Source: Psychrobacter sanguinis (lineage in GTDB: Bacteria > Pseudomonadota > Gammaproteobacteria > Pseudomonadales > Moraxellaceae). From it: 64,000 bases of DNA. This document shows positions 1 through 7,176 of this stretch, piece after piece. A model generated the notes under the pieces. The model was not told where the DNA came from, made no database searches, and saw only the letters and a program-made list of their open reading frames with translations. The first letter of the stretch is position 1, and the number at the start of each line of letters is the position of its first letter. The stretch covers positions 2,232,001-2,296,000 of the forward strand of contig NZ_CP085990.1 in NCBI RefSeq assembly GCF_020736705.1, in the 5' to 3' direction. Both the position numbers and the translations under genes were made by a program.

Positions 1-1
1 C

Positions 2-1252
2 CATGGCGACAACAAACTGGTAGAAAATTTGAAAAAGTCAGTACGTACCAGTGATGAACTGACTTTAAAAGTAGGTGCTAAAGTCATGTTTATCAAAAAC
101 AATAATGAGCTTGGCGTCTCTAACGGTACCATGGGAGAGCTAATAGGGTTTACTACCATAAAGCCGTTGAAATCTAGCAGTGATCGCAGTGCTAGTGTAG
201 AAGACACTGACTATGATGACAGTGAAGAAGAGCAAACAGATGCAAATGTTGATGATAATGAGTCAGTAGCAACGGTTGAAAACACAGATAATGACCTAGA
301 GACTGAGGCGGAAGATAACAATAAACCGTTAGTTTCCACTGATCGTTATCCTATTATCAAACTCAATGATGGCAGAAAAGTTATTGCTGAGGGAGAAGAG
401 TGGGTAGTAGAAGATGAAAGTGGTGAAGTTTTAGCCAGTTATACTCAGATCCCATTGACCCTTGCCTGGGCGATTACCATCCATAAGTCACAAGGCATGA
501 CCTTAGACGCGGCTGAAATTGATTTGTCTAAGACCTTTGAGCTTGGTCAAGGCTATGTTGCACTGTCGCGTCTGAAATCGCTAGAAGGGCTAAAGCTATT
601 GGGCATGAATGACTTAAGTCTACGTTTAGATCCTCTAGCTCGCGGAGCAGACTCTAGATTTCAAGTCCTGTCACTAGAAGCGCAACAAGCTTTCGAAGCG
701 ATTGAAGCTGAAGTATTGAAAGAGAAGCATGATCGATTTGTATTGACCTCAGGCGGTACCTTGAGCAAAGCTCAGATAGAAGGCTTTGAGAAAAGCTTAA
801 AAAGTCGCAAAAAGAAACAGGCTCAAATGCTGGCGCAAAAGGACAAGCTTAGCAATCAGTTAAACGATAATTCAGACACTACTTTAATGGCGACTAAGAT
901 TTTGTTAGATGAAAGTCTGACTATTGCAGAAATTGCAGAAAGCAGAGGTTTGGCACAGTCTACTATTATGGGTCATGTGGCACGCTTGAAACGCCAAGAC
1001 CCTAACTTAAACTGTGAGCACTTACGCCCTAATGTATTGATATTGGACAAAGTCAGTGAGGCGGTAGAGGCGATTGTGGCCGCTGCAGATCCTAATGACT
1101 TTCAAGCAGAACAAACGCTAGGCACAGCAAGCAGTACTCAGGCGGGCGAGTCATTTAGTAAAGACACCATCAAGTTACGTCCTATCTATGAATATTTAAA
1201 AGAGGAAGTAGACTATAATACCATTCGTTTGGCACTTATTTTTATCGACTAG
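2..1252 (+). CDS. Helicase with C-terminal HTH domain, 5'-truncated by the window edge
   Basis: This is the C-terminal part of a superfamily 1 helicase of the PIF1/RecD-like kind. The reading frame stays open to the first bases of the window, so the TTG at 29 is not the real start and the gene begins upstream. Visible parts are a segment with KVGAKVMFIKNN, an acidic low-complexity insertion (about residues 50-100, rich in D and E), then LTLAWAITIHKSQGMTLDAAEIDL and GYVALSRLKSLEGL, which are the late helicase motifs (UvrD_C_2-like) that bind ATP and DNA. The last third (about residues 290-345) looks like the helix-turn-helix domain found at the end of such helicases, with LTIAEIAESRGLAQSTIMGHVARL. 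The family unwinds DNA; the HTH may add DNA or protein contact. The exact substrate cannot be told. The Walker A half is outside the window. Confidence 0.85.
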   Translation, partial: HGDNKLVENLKKSVRTSDELTLKVGAKVMFIKNNNELGVSNGTMGELIGFTTIKPLKSSSDRSASVEDTDYDDSEEEQTDANVDDNESVATVENTDNDLETEAEDNNKPLVSTDRYPIIKLNDGRKVIAEGEEWVVEDESGEVLASYTQIPLTLAWAITIHKSQGMTLDAAEIDLSKTFELGQGYVALSRLKSLEGLKLLGMNDLSLRLDPLARGADSRFQVLSLEAQQAFEAIEAEVLKEKHDRFVLTSGGTLSKAQIEGFEKSLKSRKKKQAQMLAQKDKLSNQLNDNSDTTLMATKILLDESLTIAEIAESRGLAQSTIMGHVARLKRQDPNLNCEHLRPNVLILDKVSEAVEAIVAAADPNDFQAEQTLGTASSTQAGESFSKDTIKLRPIYEYLKEEVDYNTIRLALIFID

Positions 1253-1367
1253 TTATTGAGCGATATTTTTCCATAGCATCCTTTTTAATAGCATGTTTGC
1301 CTAACGCGTTTTTTGGACAATTGATGTCCTTTTATTCTTTTTTATAACTCGATTCTAAGTTGTATTT

Positions 1368-2474
1368 ATGTCATTTTCTGCTGTATCCGCCGTCAGTCTA
1401 TCTAGCCACTCTAAAGCCCCATTGCGTGTTTCTATTAATGGGTTTGGGCGAATAGGGCGTAACGTGCTACGTGCTTTGATTGAACGCTTCGAAGTACTGG
1501 GTAAACTGGTACATATTGTGGCCATAAACGATGTGGCAGATGCGGATACCTTATTGCATTTGTTGAGATTTGACAGTACCCATGGTCGACTTAGTAGCCT
1601 TGGGGTAGAGGCAAGTATCAAATCAGTAGGACTAGAGCACAATCAGCTATGCCTGACCAAGCAGGGAGAGACGTACTGCATAGATTTATTGACAGTAGAG
1701 TCGCCAGAGCAGCTGCCTTGGCAGTCTTTGAATGTAGACGTGGTTCTTGAGTGTACCGGACACTTTCGTTCTTATGAAGATGCCAGTCGCCATCTCACGG
1801 CAGGTGCGAAGCAGGTTATCGTGGGCGCTGCGCCATTTGATAAGGTTGATGCCAGTATTGTGATGGGCGTAAATGATCAGTTGCTAACTCGTGACCTGCC
1901 CATCATCTCTAGTGTGTCATGTACCACTCAGGCTCTAGTACCTCTGATTTACGTACTTGATAAGGCTTTTGGAACCGAGTCAGTGATGATGACCGAAATC
2001 CATGCCGTCACTGCTGACCAAAACGTATTGGACCAACCTCACCGAGACAAGCGTAGAGCACGTGCTTCAGGGCACAATATCATTCCCACGACCTCAAGTA
2101 GTATTGCTGCTACCGAGCGTACTCTGCCCAATATGCTGGGCAAGATTAATGGTCATTCCATTAGGGTGCCTACTATTGATGTGGCCGCCATTGATGTCAA
2201 TTTTGTGTTCAAACAAGAAGTTGACTTAGAACAAGTAAGAACAGTGCTGAAAGCGGCGTGTGAGCCAGGAAGCTCTCTATATGGCATTATGGCTTATACC
2301 GACTTACCTTTGGTCTCTAGCGACTTTATACATCAGCCTGAGTCATTAATCATCGATGGTCAGCAGCTCATGCAGGTGGGTTCACAAGTGAAAGTGTTTG
2401 CGTGGTATGACAATGAGTGGGGTTACGCCAATCGACTGCTGGATATGTGCTTGTATTTACACCTTGCTAAATAA
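1368..2474 (+). CDS. GAPDH-family dehydrogenase (glyceraldehyde-3-phosphate or erythrose-4-phosphate dehydrogenase)
   Basis: NAD-dependent phosphorylating aldehyde dehydrogenase of the GAPDH superfamily, 368 aa, slightly longer than usual because of about 18 extra N-terminal residues before VSINGFGRIGRNVLRAL, the Rossmann dinucleotide site. An Asp in AINDVAD fits NAD preference. The catalytic Cys is in SVSCTTQALVPL, where the usual Asn after CTT is Gln; the catalytic His is in EIHAVTADQNVLD. HRDKRRARASGHNIIPT and HSIRVPTIDVAAID are the substrate and phosphate-binding segments, and the C-terminus has WYDNEWGYANRLLDM. The altered CTTQ, SSIAATERTLPNM and IRVPTIDVAAID stretches lean towards the Epd (erythrose-4-phosphate dehydrogenase) side, but classical Gap cannot be excluded by eye. 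No strong ribosome-binding site precedes the ATG. It lies 115 bp after the helicase gene and seems to be its own unit. Confidence 0.88.
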   Translation: MSFSAVSAVSLSSHSKAPLRVSINGFGRIGRNVLRALIERFEVLGKLVHIVAINDVADADTLLHLLRFDSTHGRLSSLGVEASIKSVGLEHNQLCLTKQGETYCIDLLTVESPEQLPWQSLNVDVVLECTGHFRSYEDASRHLTAGAKQVIVGAAPFDKVDASIVMGVNDQLLTRDLPIISSVSCTTQALVPLIYVLDKAFGTESVMMTEIHAVTADQNVLDQPHRDKRRARASGHNIIPTTSSSIAATERTLPNMLGKINGHSIRVPTIDVAAIDVNFVFKQEVDLEQVRTVLKAACEPGSSLYGIMAYTDLPLVSSDFIHQPESLIIDGQQLMQVGSQVKVFAWYDNEWGYANRLLDMCLYLHLAK

Positions 2475-2564
2475 ATCGTGACTTGGCGTAAGACGTTATC
2501 CGTCATCTGATGTTTTGACGCTCAAAGCAGGGTATGAACCAATAGGTATTTTATGACAATAAAA

Positions 2565-2596
2565 AAGGCCAACTTATTACTAAGTTAGCCTTTTTT
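2565..2596 (-). terminator. Rho-independent terminator of tRNA-Ser copy 1
   Basis: Ten-base-pair stem with a four-base loop flanked by A and T runs. On the minus strand the one imperfect position is a G-U wobble, while on the plus strand it is a C/A mismatch, so it is best read as the terminator of the minus-strand tRNA. It may also help stop the dehydrogenase transcript from the left. Confidence 0.8.
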
Positions 2597-2602
2597 GGTA
2601 TT

Positions 2603-2693
2603 TGGCGGAGTCGGAGAGATTCGAACTCTCGAAGGGCTATGAACCCTTGCCGGTTTTCAAGACCGGTGCATTCAACCGCTCTGCCACGACTCC
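2603..2693 (-). tRNA. tRNA-Ser(UGA), copy 1
   Basis: A 91-nt gene with encoded CCA. The acceptor stem GGAGTCG pairs with CGACTCC, the long variable arm typical of tRNA-Ser is present, the T arm has GTTCGAATC, and the anticodon loop CTTGAAA gives anticodon UGA. It is essentially identical to the second copy at 2847-2937. Confidence 0.97.
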
Positions 2694-2705
2694 AATAGGT
2701 TGACT

Positions 2706-2733
2706 ATTATAAGCATTTTTCGATTGAATGCAA
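2706..2733 (-). promoter_or_regulatory. Sigma-70 promoter of tRNA-Ser copy 1
   Basis: On the minus strand TTGCAT and TATAAT are separated by 16 bp, and the -10 ends about 13 bp before the mature tRNA. The same arrangement is seen at the second tRNA-Ser. Confidence 0.8.
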
Positions 2734-2807
2734 GGGATGCAGGCTACAATTTTAATAAAATTTTATTCTAATAGATTTTAGGATTCTCGCTTTAATCTTA
2801 AGGCATA

Positions 2808-2838
2808 AAAAAAGCCAACTTATTGCTAAGTTGGCTTT
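2808..2838 (-). terminator. Terminator of tRNA-Ser copy 2
   Basis: Perfect nine-base-pair stem (GCCAACTTA paired with TAAGTTGGC, loop TTGC) flanked by an A run on the plus strand, so U-rich after the stem on the minus strand. It is closely similar to the terminator of copy 1, which indicates that the whole unit was duplicated. Confidence 0.82.
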
Positions 2839-2846
2839 CTAGTATC

Positions 2847-2937
2847 TGGCGGAGTCGGAGAGATTCGAACTCTCGAAGGGCTATGAACCCTTGCCGGTTT
2901 TCAAGACCGGTGCATTCAACCGCTCTGCCACGACTCC
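2847..2937 (-). tRNA. tRNA-Ser(UGA), copy 2
   Basis: Same 91-nt structure, anticodon UGA and encoded CCA as copy 1. The gene body appears identical, while the flanks differ except for promoter layout and terminator stem. Confidence 0.97.
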
Positions 2938-2948
2938 GTAGGTGCAGT

Positions 2949-2976
2949 ATTATAGAGGGTTTCAATGTTATTGCAA
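2949..2976 (-). promoter_or_regulatory. Sigma-70 promoter of tRNA-Ser copy 2
   Basis: Minus-strand TTGCAA and TATAAT with a 16-bp spacer, the same geometry as for copy 1. Confidence 0.8.
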
Positions 2977-3239
2977 GTATTATTTTTAATTTTTTTCAAA
3001 AAAATAGGTTTTGATTCAATGTCATAACAGATTATAGGATTGCTGACTTATGTCGATAAATTTGAGATCAACTATAACCATAGCAAGAGCCATTCTCTTG
3101 ATTGACGAAACAGGCAGCGATAATCAAACAAGTATGATTAAACAACTAGGATCAAACAAGTATGGGTAGAGTAGACAAGCTCAAAACAGTTATGAGATTG
3201 AAGCAAGGGTTATACCCAGATTAATAAGACAAAGTTTAA

Positions 3240-3581
3240 CTATTTCTTAGGCTCAAGCTGTTCTTCTAATAAGCCTTTAGTTGCGAAACTACTATGAGTA
3301 TCAATAATGGCCTTTTCAATGATGGCAGGGCTGACACCATTGGCACGCAGTTTCTCAATAAACAATTCATCGTCAGCTAATGTATAGCCATCATGATCGC
3401 GGTCTAAACCCTGACGAATATATAAGCGGATTAAACCCTGAATGCGTTTAAAGCCATGCTCTTCGGCAGTCTCTTTTAACAAACCAATCACTTCTTCTGA
3501 TAGTCTAATACTAATAGGACGGGTGATTTTTTGAGGATGATCAGAAAATTTATTACGAATGTGAGGAGGAATCATAGCCAT
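3240..3581 (-). CDS. Small ribbon-helix-helix-like protein, function unknown
   Basis: A 113-aa protein when started at the ATG at 3581. The open frame extends to 3632, but the extra 17 residues are hydrophobic and atypical; another ATG lies two codons further in. Residues about 15-60 (ITRPISIRLSEEVIGLLKET, then EHGFKRIQGLIRLYIRQGLD) fit the ribbon-helix-helix or CopG/Arc pattern: a short beta strand with alternating residues followed by two helices. This suggests a DNA-binding regulator or an antitoxin-like protein. The C-terminal half (LADDELFIEKLRANGVSPAIIEKAIID) is probably helical. No toxin-sized partner gene lies next to it; the neighbours are tRNA genes. The function is inferred only from this fold impression. 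Confidence 0.6.
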   Translation of the reverse strand: MAMIPPHIRNKFSDHPQKITRPISIRLSEEVIGLLKETAEEHGFKRIQGLIRLYIRQGLDRDHDGYTLADDELFIEKLRANGVSPAIIEKAIIDTHSSFATKGLLEEQLEPKK

Positions 3582-3720
3582 GTCATTTCTTTTATAAGTT
3601 GGAATGAATATAAGGAAATTATAAACTAACACAAAATGTGGGGCTTAACTAGAGCGGGTCACTGGGTTGTCAGTATTGAGTTCTCAGGACTAAATAATAA
3701 GTCTTTGAGAATGAGGGCAT

Positions 3721-3754
3721 AAAAAAAAGTCCTAATCAATGACTAGGACTTTTT
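3721..3754 (-). terminator. Terminator of tRNA-Asn copy 1
   Basis: A run of eight A, then a seven-base-pair stem (AGTCCTA with TAGGACT) around a nine-base loop, then a T run. It lies directly downstream of the minus-strand tRNA-Asn. Confidence 0.7.
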
Positions 3755-3801
3755 ATAAGGTTTTAATGGTTGAACTATAAGACTTAAAACCTTTTAGAAT
3801 T

Positions 3802-3877
3802 TGGCTCCCTAACCTGGGCTCGAACCAGGGACACACGGATTAACAGTCCGATGCTCTACCAACTGAGCTATTAGGGA
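3802..3877 (-). tRNA. tRNA-Asn(GUU), copy 1
   Basis: A 76-nt gene with encoded CCA. The acceptor TCCCTAA pairs with TTAGGGA, the T loop is GTTCGAG, and the anticodon loop CTGTTAA gives GUU. It is the same as the copy at 4355-4430. Confidence 0.97.
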
Positions 3878-3929
3878 ATAACTTGTTTGACGCCTTTGTT
3901 TAAGAAGGGGTCCTAACTAAGTGATGCGT

Positions 3930-3958
3930 ATTCTAGCCAAGCTAAGGGTAGGTGTCAA
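3930..3958 (-). promoter_or_regulatory. Sigma-70 promoter of tRNA-Asn copy 1
   Basis: Minus-strand consensus TTGACA and TAGAAT with a 17-bp spacer, predicting a 5' leader of about 45 nt before the tRNA. Confidence 0.8.
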
Positions 3959-4248
3959 CCCTAAAATCATAAAAAAGTTTAAAACTTTCAAAATTTTGGT
4001 TTTTTTAAGCTTTTTGGGGTTATATAGACACTTTTTGGCTAATTTTAGGAGTAAGTTTTAAATTTAATAGCCATTTATGCAAGATCAAAAGACCAATAGA
4101 TAAATCTAAAACCTTAGATGAATTCTATAAGATCAATTTTTATTTAATTAATAAAACCAAGTCGAAGTATAAAATCGAAAGGTAAGTGGAACCTAAAAAT
4201 AATCAAAACTTAGAATTAAATAAAGTCTAGCAGTAATTAATAAACAAA
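3959..4248. other. AT-rich spacer between tRNA-Asn units, no gene seen
   Basis: Very AT-rich sequence with many stop codons in all frames. I see no coding region, repeat or clear structure between the promoter of copy 1 and the terminator of copy 2. Confidence 0.6.
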
Positions 4249-4280
4249 AAAAAGTCCCTATCATTTAAGATAAGGACTTT
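4249..4280 (-). terminator. Terminator of tRNA-Asn copy 2
   Basis: Stem AAAGTCC..TATC paired with GATA..GGACTTT with one G-U wobble on the minus strand (a mismatch on the plus strand), followed by an A/T run. It belongs to the minus-strand tRNA. Confidence 0.75.
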
Positions 4281-4354
4281 GGCATATGCCATAAAAGTAT
4301 TGCTTAATAGCAATGTTAGCATGTGACAATCAATCAGATGTTCATGCTAGAATT

Positions 4355-4430
4355 TGGCTCCCTAACCTGGGCTCGAACCAGGGACACACGGATTAACAGT
4401 CCGATGCTCTACCAACTGAGCTATTAGGGA
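4355..4430 (-). tRNA. tRNA-Asn(GUU), copy 2
   Basis: Identical in structure and apparently in sequence to copy 1: 76 nt, encoded CCA, anticodon GUU. About 480 bp separate the two copies, with no other gene between them. Confidence 0.97.
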
Positions 4431-4482
4431 ATAGCTGGGTTAACGCGCTTATTGCTTAAGCTGTTTGCGTTAAGTGGGGCGT

Positions 4483-4510
4483 ATTCTATCAAATAATTCT
4501 GTGACGTCAA
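4483..4510 (-). promoter_or_regulatory. Sigma-70 promoter of tRNA-Asn copy 2
   Basis: Minus-strand TTGACG and TAGAAT with a 16-bp spacer. The -10 region and the bases just after it (ACGC) match those of copy 1. Confidence 0.78.
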
Positions 4511-4742
4511 GCCTTTTTTGAAAAAAAATCAAAATTTTACGAATTTTTATGTTTTTCTACAGTTTGGTGTGGTTTTTGCCTATAGAATGGTGGATAGATA
4601 TTGCCTCAATGTTTATTTGAGTGCTTATATTTCTAATATTATATCTATCGTTGATTTATCTTTATTACTAATCACAAAAATATTAATTCTAACAAAGATT
4701 AATCTGCAAAATTATTAATTATTCTGTTTATTGAGGAAAACT

Positions 4743-5309
4743 ATGTCACAAATTAATACGTCGTCCACAGCGGTTAAGGCACCTGTTAGACATGAACTAT
4801 ATATGTCAGTACTAATGACTCCTGATATGGCCAATTTTATTGGGAATGTTCATGGGGGCGATTTGCTAAAGATGCTTGACCAAGTTGCTTATGCGTGTGC
4901 CAGTCGTTATAGCGGTGGTTATGTAGTGACCTTATCTGTTGATCAAGTAATGTTTTTAGAGCCTATTTATGTGGGTGAGTTGGTGACATTCGCCGCTACT
5001 ATTAACTATGTCGGTAGAACTTCAATGGAGGTGGGTATCCGTGTTGAAGCCGAAAATATTCAAGAGCGAACCGTCAGACATACCAACAGCTGCTTTTTTA
5101 CAATGGTAGCAGTCGATGAGGCTGGTAAGCCAACACCCGTACCTGAGCTTGAAATTAAAAGTGAATTACAACAATGTCGTTATGATGCGGCTGTAGAACG
5201 TAAAAGATTACGTAAACAAAATGCGAATCGTCCGAGTTGTAGTTTAGATAAAAAACTACCCGGTAACATGAAAGGGGGTTTTAAACCCAGTGATGATGTC
5301 AACATTTAA
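4743..5309 (+). CDS. Acyl-CoA thioesterase, hot-dog fold (YciA/BACH type)
   Basis: Hydrolyses acyl-CoA to free fatty acid and CoA in the cytoplasm. The 188-aa protein starts at the ATG at 4743, with GAGG eight bases upstream; an in-frame TTG at 4731 has no such support. The hot-dog domain spans about residues 15-135. The signature is ELYMSVLMTPDMANFIGNVHGGDLLKMLDQVAY, with the active-site Asp of the HGGxLLxxxD type, then VTLSVDQVMFLEPIYVGELVTFAA and NSCFFTMVAVD. The C-terminal 45 residues are basic and Pro/Lys rich, a tail found in several members of the family. It is a single gene with no operon partner. Chain-length preference cannot be read from the sequence. Confidence 0.9.
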   Translation: MSQINTSSTAVKAPVRHELYMSVLMTPDMANFIGNVHGGDLLKMLDQVAYACASRYSGGYVVTLSVDQVMFLEPIYVGELVTFAATINYVGRTSMEVGIRVEAENIQERTVRHTNSCFFTMVAVDEAGKPTPVPELEIKSELQQCRYDAAVERKRLRKQNANRPSCSLDKKLPGNMKGGFKPSDDVNI

Positions 5310-5487
5310 GCGTATCTAACAGCGTTTAAATATTAAGAGCGTTTAAACGTCGGATATATGAGAATTAAGTAGCAGGTTACGGTATAGGCTGTAGATTTGA
5401 ATTATAGACAGGCAAACTTATGCCTTATTAACTTATGTCTTATTGAAAGGCCAAATAGCCAAATTTTACAAGTTTAAAAGAGGTTTT

Positions 5488-6126
5488 ATGAAAAGCAGCA
5501 CAAGAAATATAGTTGCTACCTGCCAAAAACTGTTGGCGGTGTCGGCTATCAGTTTGATCGCTTGGCAATTACCTGCCCATGCAGAGGTCAAAAATAGTAG
5601 CTCTACTATCACTATCCGTCCTGTCGACTCTGTCAGTGCTAAAAGCATTGTAAATAAGCAGCAAGCACCTTCAGATGCCTCATTAATTAAGCTGCTTGAA
5701 ATCACTCGTATGTCCGATATGATGCAATCCGTATCCGGTACACAAAGCGATATGATGGCGTCTATTATCGAGTCTACGCTTAAGCAAAAAGACGTAGAGC
5801 AGATGACTGCAAAGCAAAGACAAGAGATGACGCGAGTACTGACCCGTTATTCTCAGCAGATGCTTTTAGAGACCAATAAAGCAATAGTAGAGGTGGCACA
5901 AAAGCATTTTATTACTGTGGCAAAAAATCACTACACTCAAGCGGAAGTGGATGCTCAAATAGCTTTCTATAGTACAGAGGTGGGTCAAAGCATACTCGAT
6001 AAGCAGCCTAAACTGATGCAAGAATATATGAAAGTTCTGACGCCTGAGATTATGGAGATAGCCAATGCTAGCCGTGAGAAGCTAACCCCGCAGTTGGAAA
6101 AAGACTTAAAGGCTATTTTTAAATAG
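5488..6126 (+). CDS. Secreted DUF2059 protein (first of a tandem pair)
   Basis: A 212-aa exported protein of unknown function. The ATG at 5488 follows an AAGAGG ribosome-binding site; the TTG extension to 5443 is unsupported. The N-terminus is a Sec signal peptide (basic start, hydrophobic LLAVSAISLIAW, cleavage about AHA-E). The mature part has the DUF2059 pattern near residues 140-190: HFITVAKNHYTQAEVDAQIAFYSTEV, then GQSILDKQPKLMQEYM. This domain is known only as periplasmic and helical. The next gene is a diverged paralogue in the same orientation, 132 bp downstream, so the pair probably came from a local duplication. Confidence 0.85.
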   Translation: MKSSTRNIVATCQKLLAVSAISLIAWQLPAHAEVKNSSSTITIRPVDSVSAKSIVNKQQAPSDASLIKLLEITRMSDMMQSVSGTQSDMMASIIESTLKQKDVEQMTAKQRQEMTRVLTRYSQQMLLETNKAIVEVAQKHFITVAKNHYTQAEVDAQIAFYSTEVGQSILDKQPKLMQEYMKVLTPEIMEIANASREKLTPQLEKDLKAIFK

Positions 6127-6258
6127 GCTCTAATAGTTTGCAACAGCTTTAATATTTGAGTAGCAAGATATTGTAACTCTCCGTCAGTAGTAAAATGAGC
6201 AGTGTCCCCATAAAATGCGGCTAAAATCTTGCAATAAAAATCATTTAGGTCAATATTT

Positions 6259-6978
6259 ATGTCAATCTCTCACCCGCTTTTAAAATCTGCATTTAAACCA
6301 TTATTGACGATCGTCGCGATAACGTCTATATCTGCTGCATGGGTAATGCCTGCACAGGCAGAGCTTATTATCAGTAGTGGTGCAGGCAGTAACGGTTCTG
6401 CTATAGCCACGACTACAGCGGCTCAAAATTCTATCTCTACTCAAAACAGTACTACTCAAAACGGCACTACTCAAAACGGTATAGTGGTTAACCAACAAAT
6501 ACCTACGGATGCATCAGTACTTAAGCTTATGCAAGTGATGCATGTGGATGAGCAAATAGATGCCATTATAAATGGCCAGCAAGCCGTGAGTGATATTCTA
6601 GAGGAGCAAGGGAATAAATCTAGAGTAAATGAGGCTAAGTTAAATAAGCGTCAGCGTGAATTGGCAAAAAATATGCAAAGCGTGTTGGCGCAATATACAA
6701 AAATCCTAGCTGGGGGCGTGCAGGGTACAGCCAATAAAGAAGAGTTGACTCAAGCTTATTTGGCAGCGGCCAAAGCGCATTATAATCAGCAAGAAGTTAA
6801 CGCGCTGATTGGTTTTTATGACACGCAGATAGGTCAAAGTATTCTTGAGAAAAATCCTAAAGTTACTTCTGAATTCCTAAAAGCTTCCTTGCCTGATGAA
6901 GCAGAAATGAAACAGACTACTGAGCAGCTTGAAGGGTTAATGCCACAAATTAAACAGCTGATAAAAGGTGTTTTTTAG
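6259..6978 (+). CDS. Secreted DUF2059 protein (second of a tandem pair)
   Basis: A 239-aa paralogue of the preceding gene. The signal peptide ends about MPAQA-E. After it comes a low-complexity stretch rich in Thr, Gln, Asn and Ser (about residues 45-78) containing short TQNG/TQNS repeats, absent from the first copy, which explains the greater length. The conserved part includes VLKLMQVMHVDEQIDAII, then AYLAAAKAHYNQQEVNALIGFYDTQI and GQSILEKNPKVTSEFL, matching the DUF2059 segment of the first copy. It is followed by a strong terminator at 7037. The ribosome-binding site is weak. Function is unknown. Confidence 0.83.
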   Translation: MSISHPLLKSAFKPLLTIVAITSISAAWVMPAQAELIISSGAGSNGSAIATTTAAQNSISTQNSTTQNGTTQNGIVVNQQIPTDASVLKLMQVMHVDEQIDAIINGQQAVSDILEEQGNKSRVNEAKLNKRQRELAKNMQSVLAQYTKILAGGVQGTANKEELTQAYLAAAKAHYNQQEVNALIGFYDTQIGQSILEKNPKVTSEFLKASLPDEAEMKQTTEQLEGLMPQIKQLIKGVF

Positions 6979-7036
6979 GTTTTAAAGCAGTTAAATTATA
7001 AATATTTTAGTTTTGAAAACTTAAGTCTACCGCAAG

Positions 7037-7066
7037 GAGAGGAGCCGAAAGGTTGCCTCTCTTTTT
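7037..7066 (+). terminator. Terminator after the DUF2059 pair
   Basis: Outer stem GAGAGG with CCTCTC and an inner AGCC-GAAA-GGTT tetraloop hairpin, followed directly by five T. It closes the DUF2059 unit before uvrB. Confidence 0.85.
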
Positions 7067-7176
7067 AACGGGTTGCAGCAGTAAATTATTGATTTACAGT
7101 GGTAAATCGCCCTTTAAATTCTGGGGTTTAGCCCCATTATAAGAGCTATAAACAACCATAAGAAAAGATACCTATT

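Noticed and set aside
1355..1642. 95-aa minus-strand ORF opposite the GAPDH gene, and similar long antisense frames over uvrB, nasC, SLC13, dppC and the fused permease
   Set aside because: Shadow frames of well-conserved genes; no protein family features or ribosome-binding sites.
2823..3014. 63-aa ORF
   Set aside because: It reads across tRNA-Ser copy 2 on the opposite strand; an artefact of the tRNA sequence.
3105..3170. Direct repeat ATCAAACAAGTATG (twice) near 3122 and 3151
   Set aside because: Only two short copies in non-coding DNA, no gene or structure linked to them; could be chance or a small duplication.
4518..4718. 66-aa ORF with hydrophobic and Ile/Leu-rich content
   Set aside because: AT-rich, no ribosome-binding site, overlaps the tRNA-Asn promoter side and has no recognisable feature.
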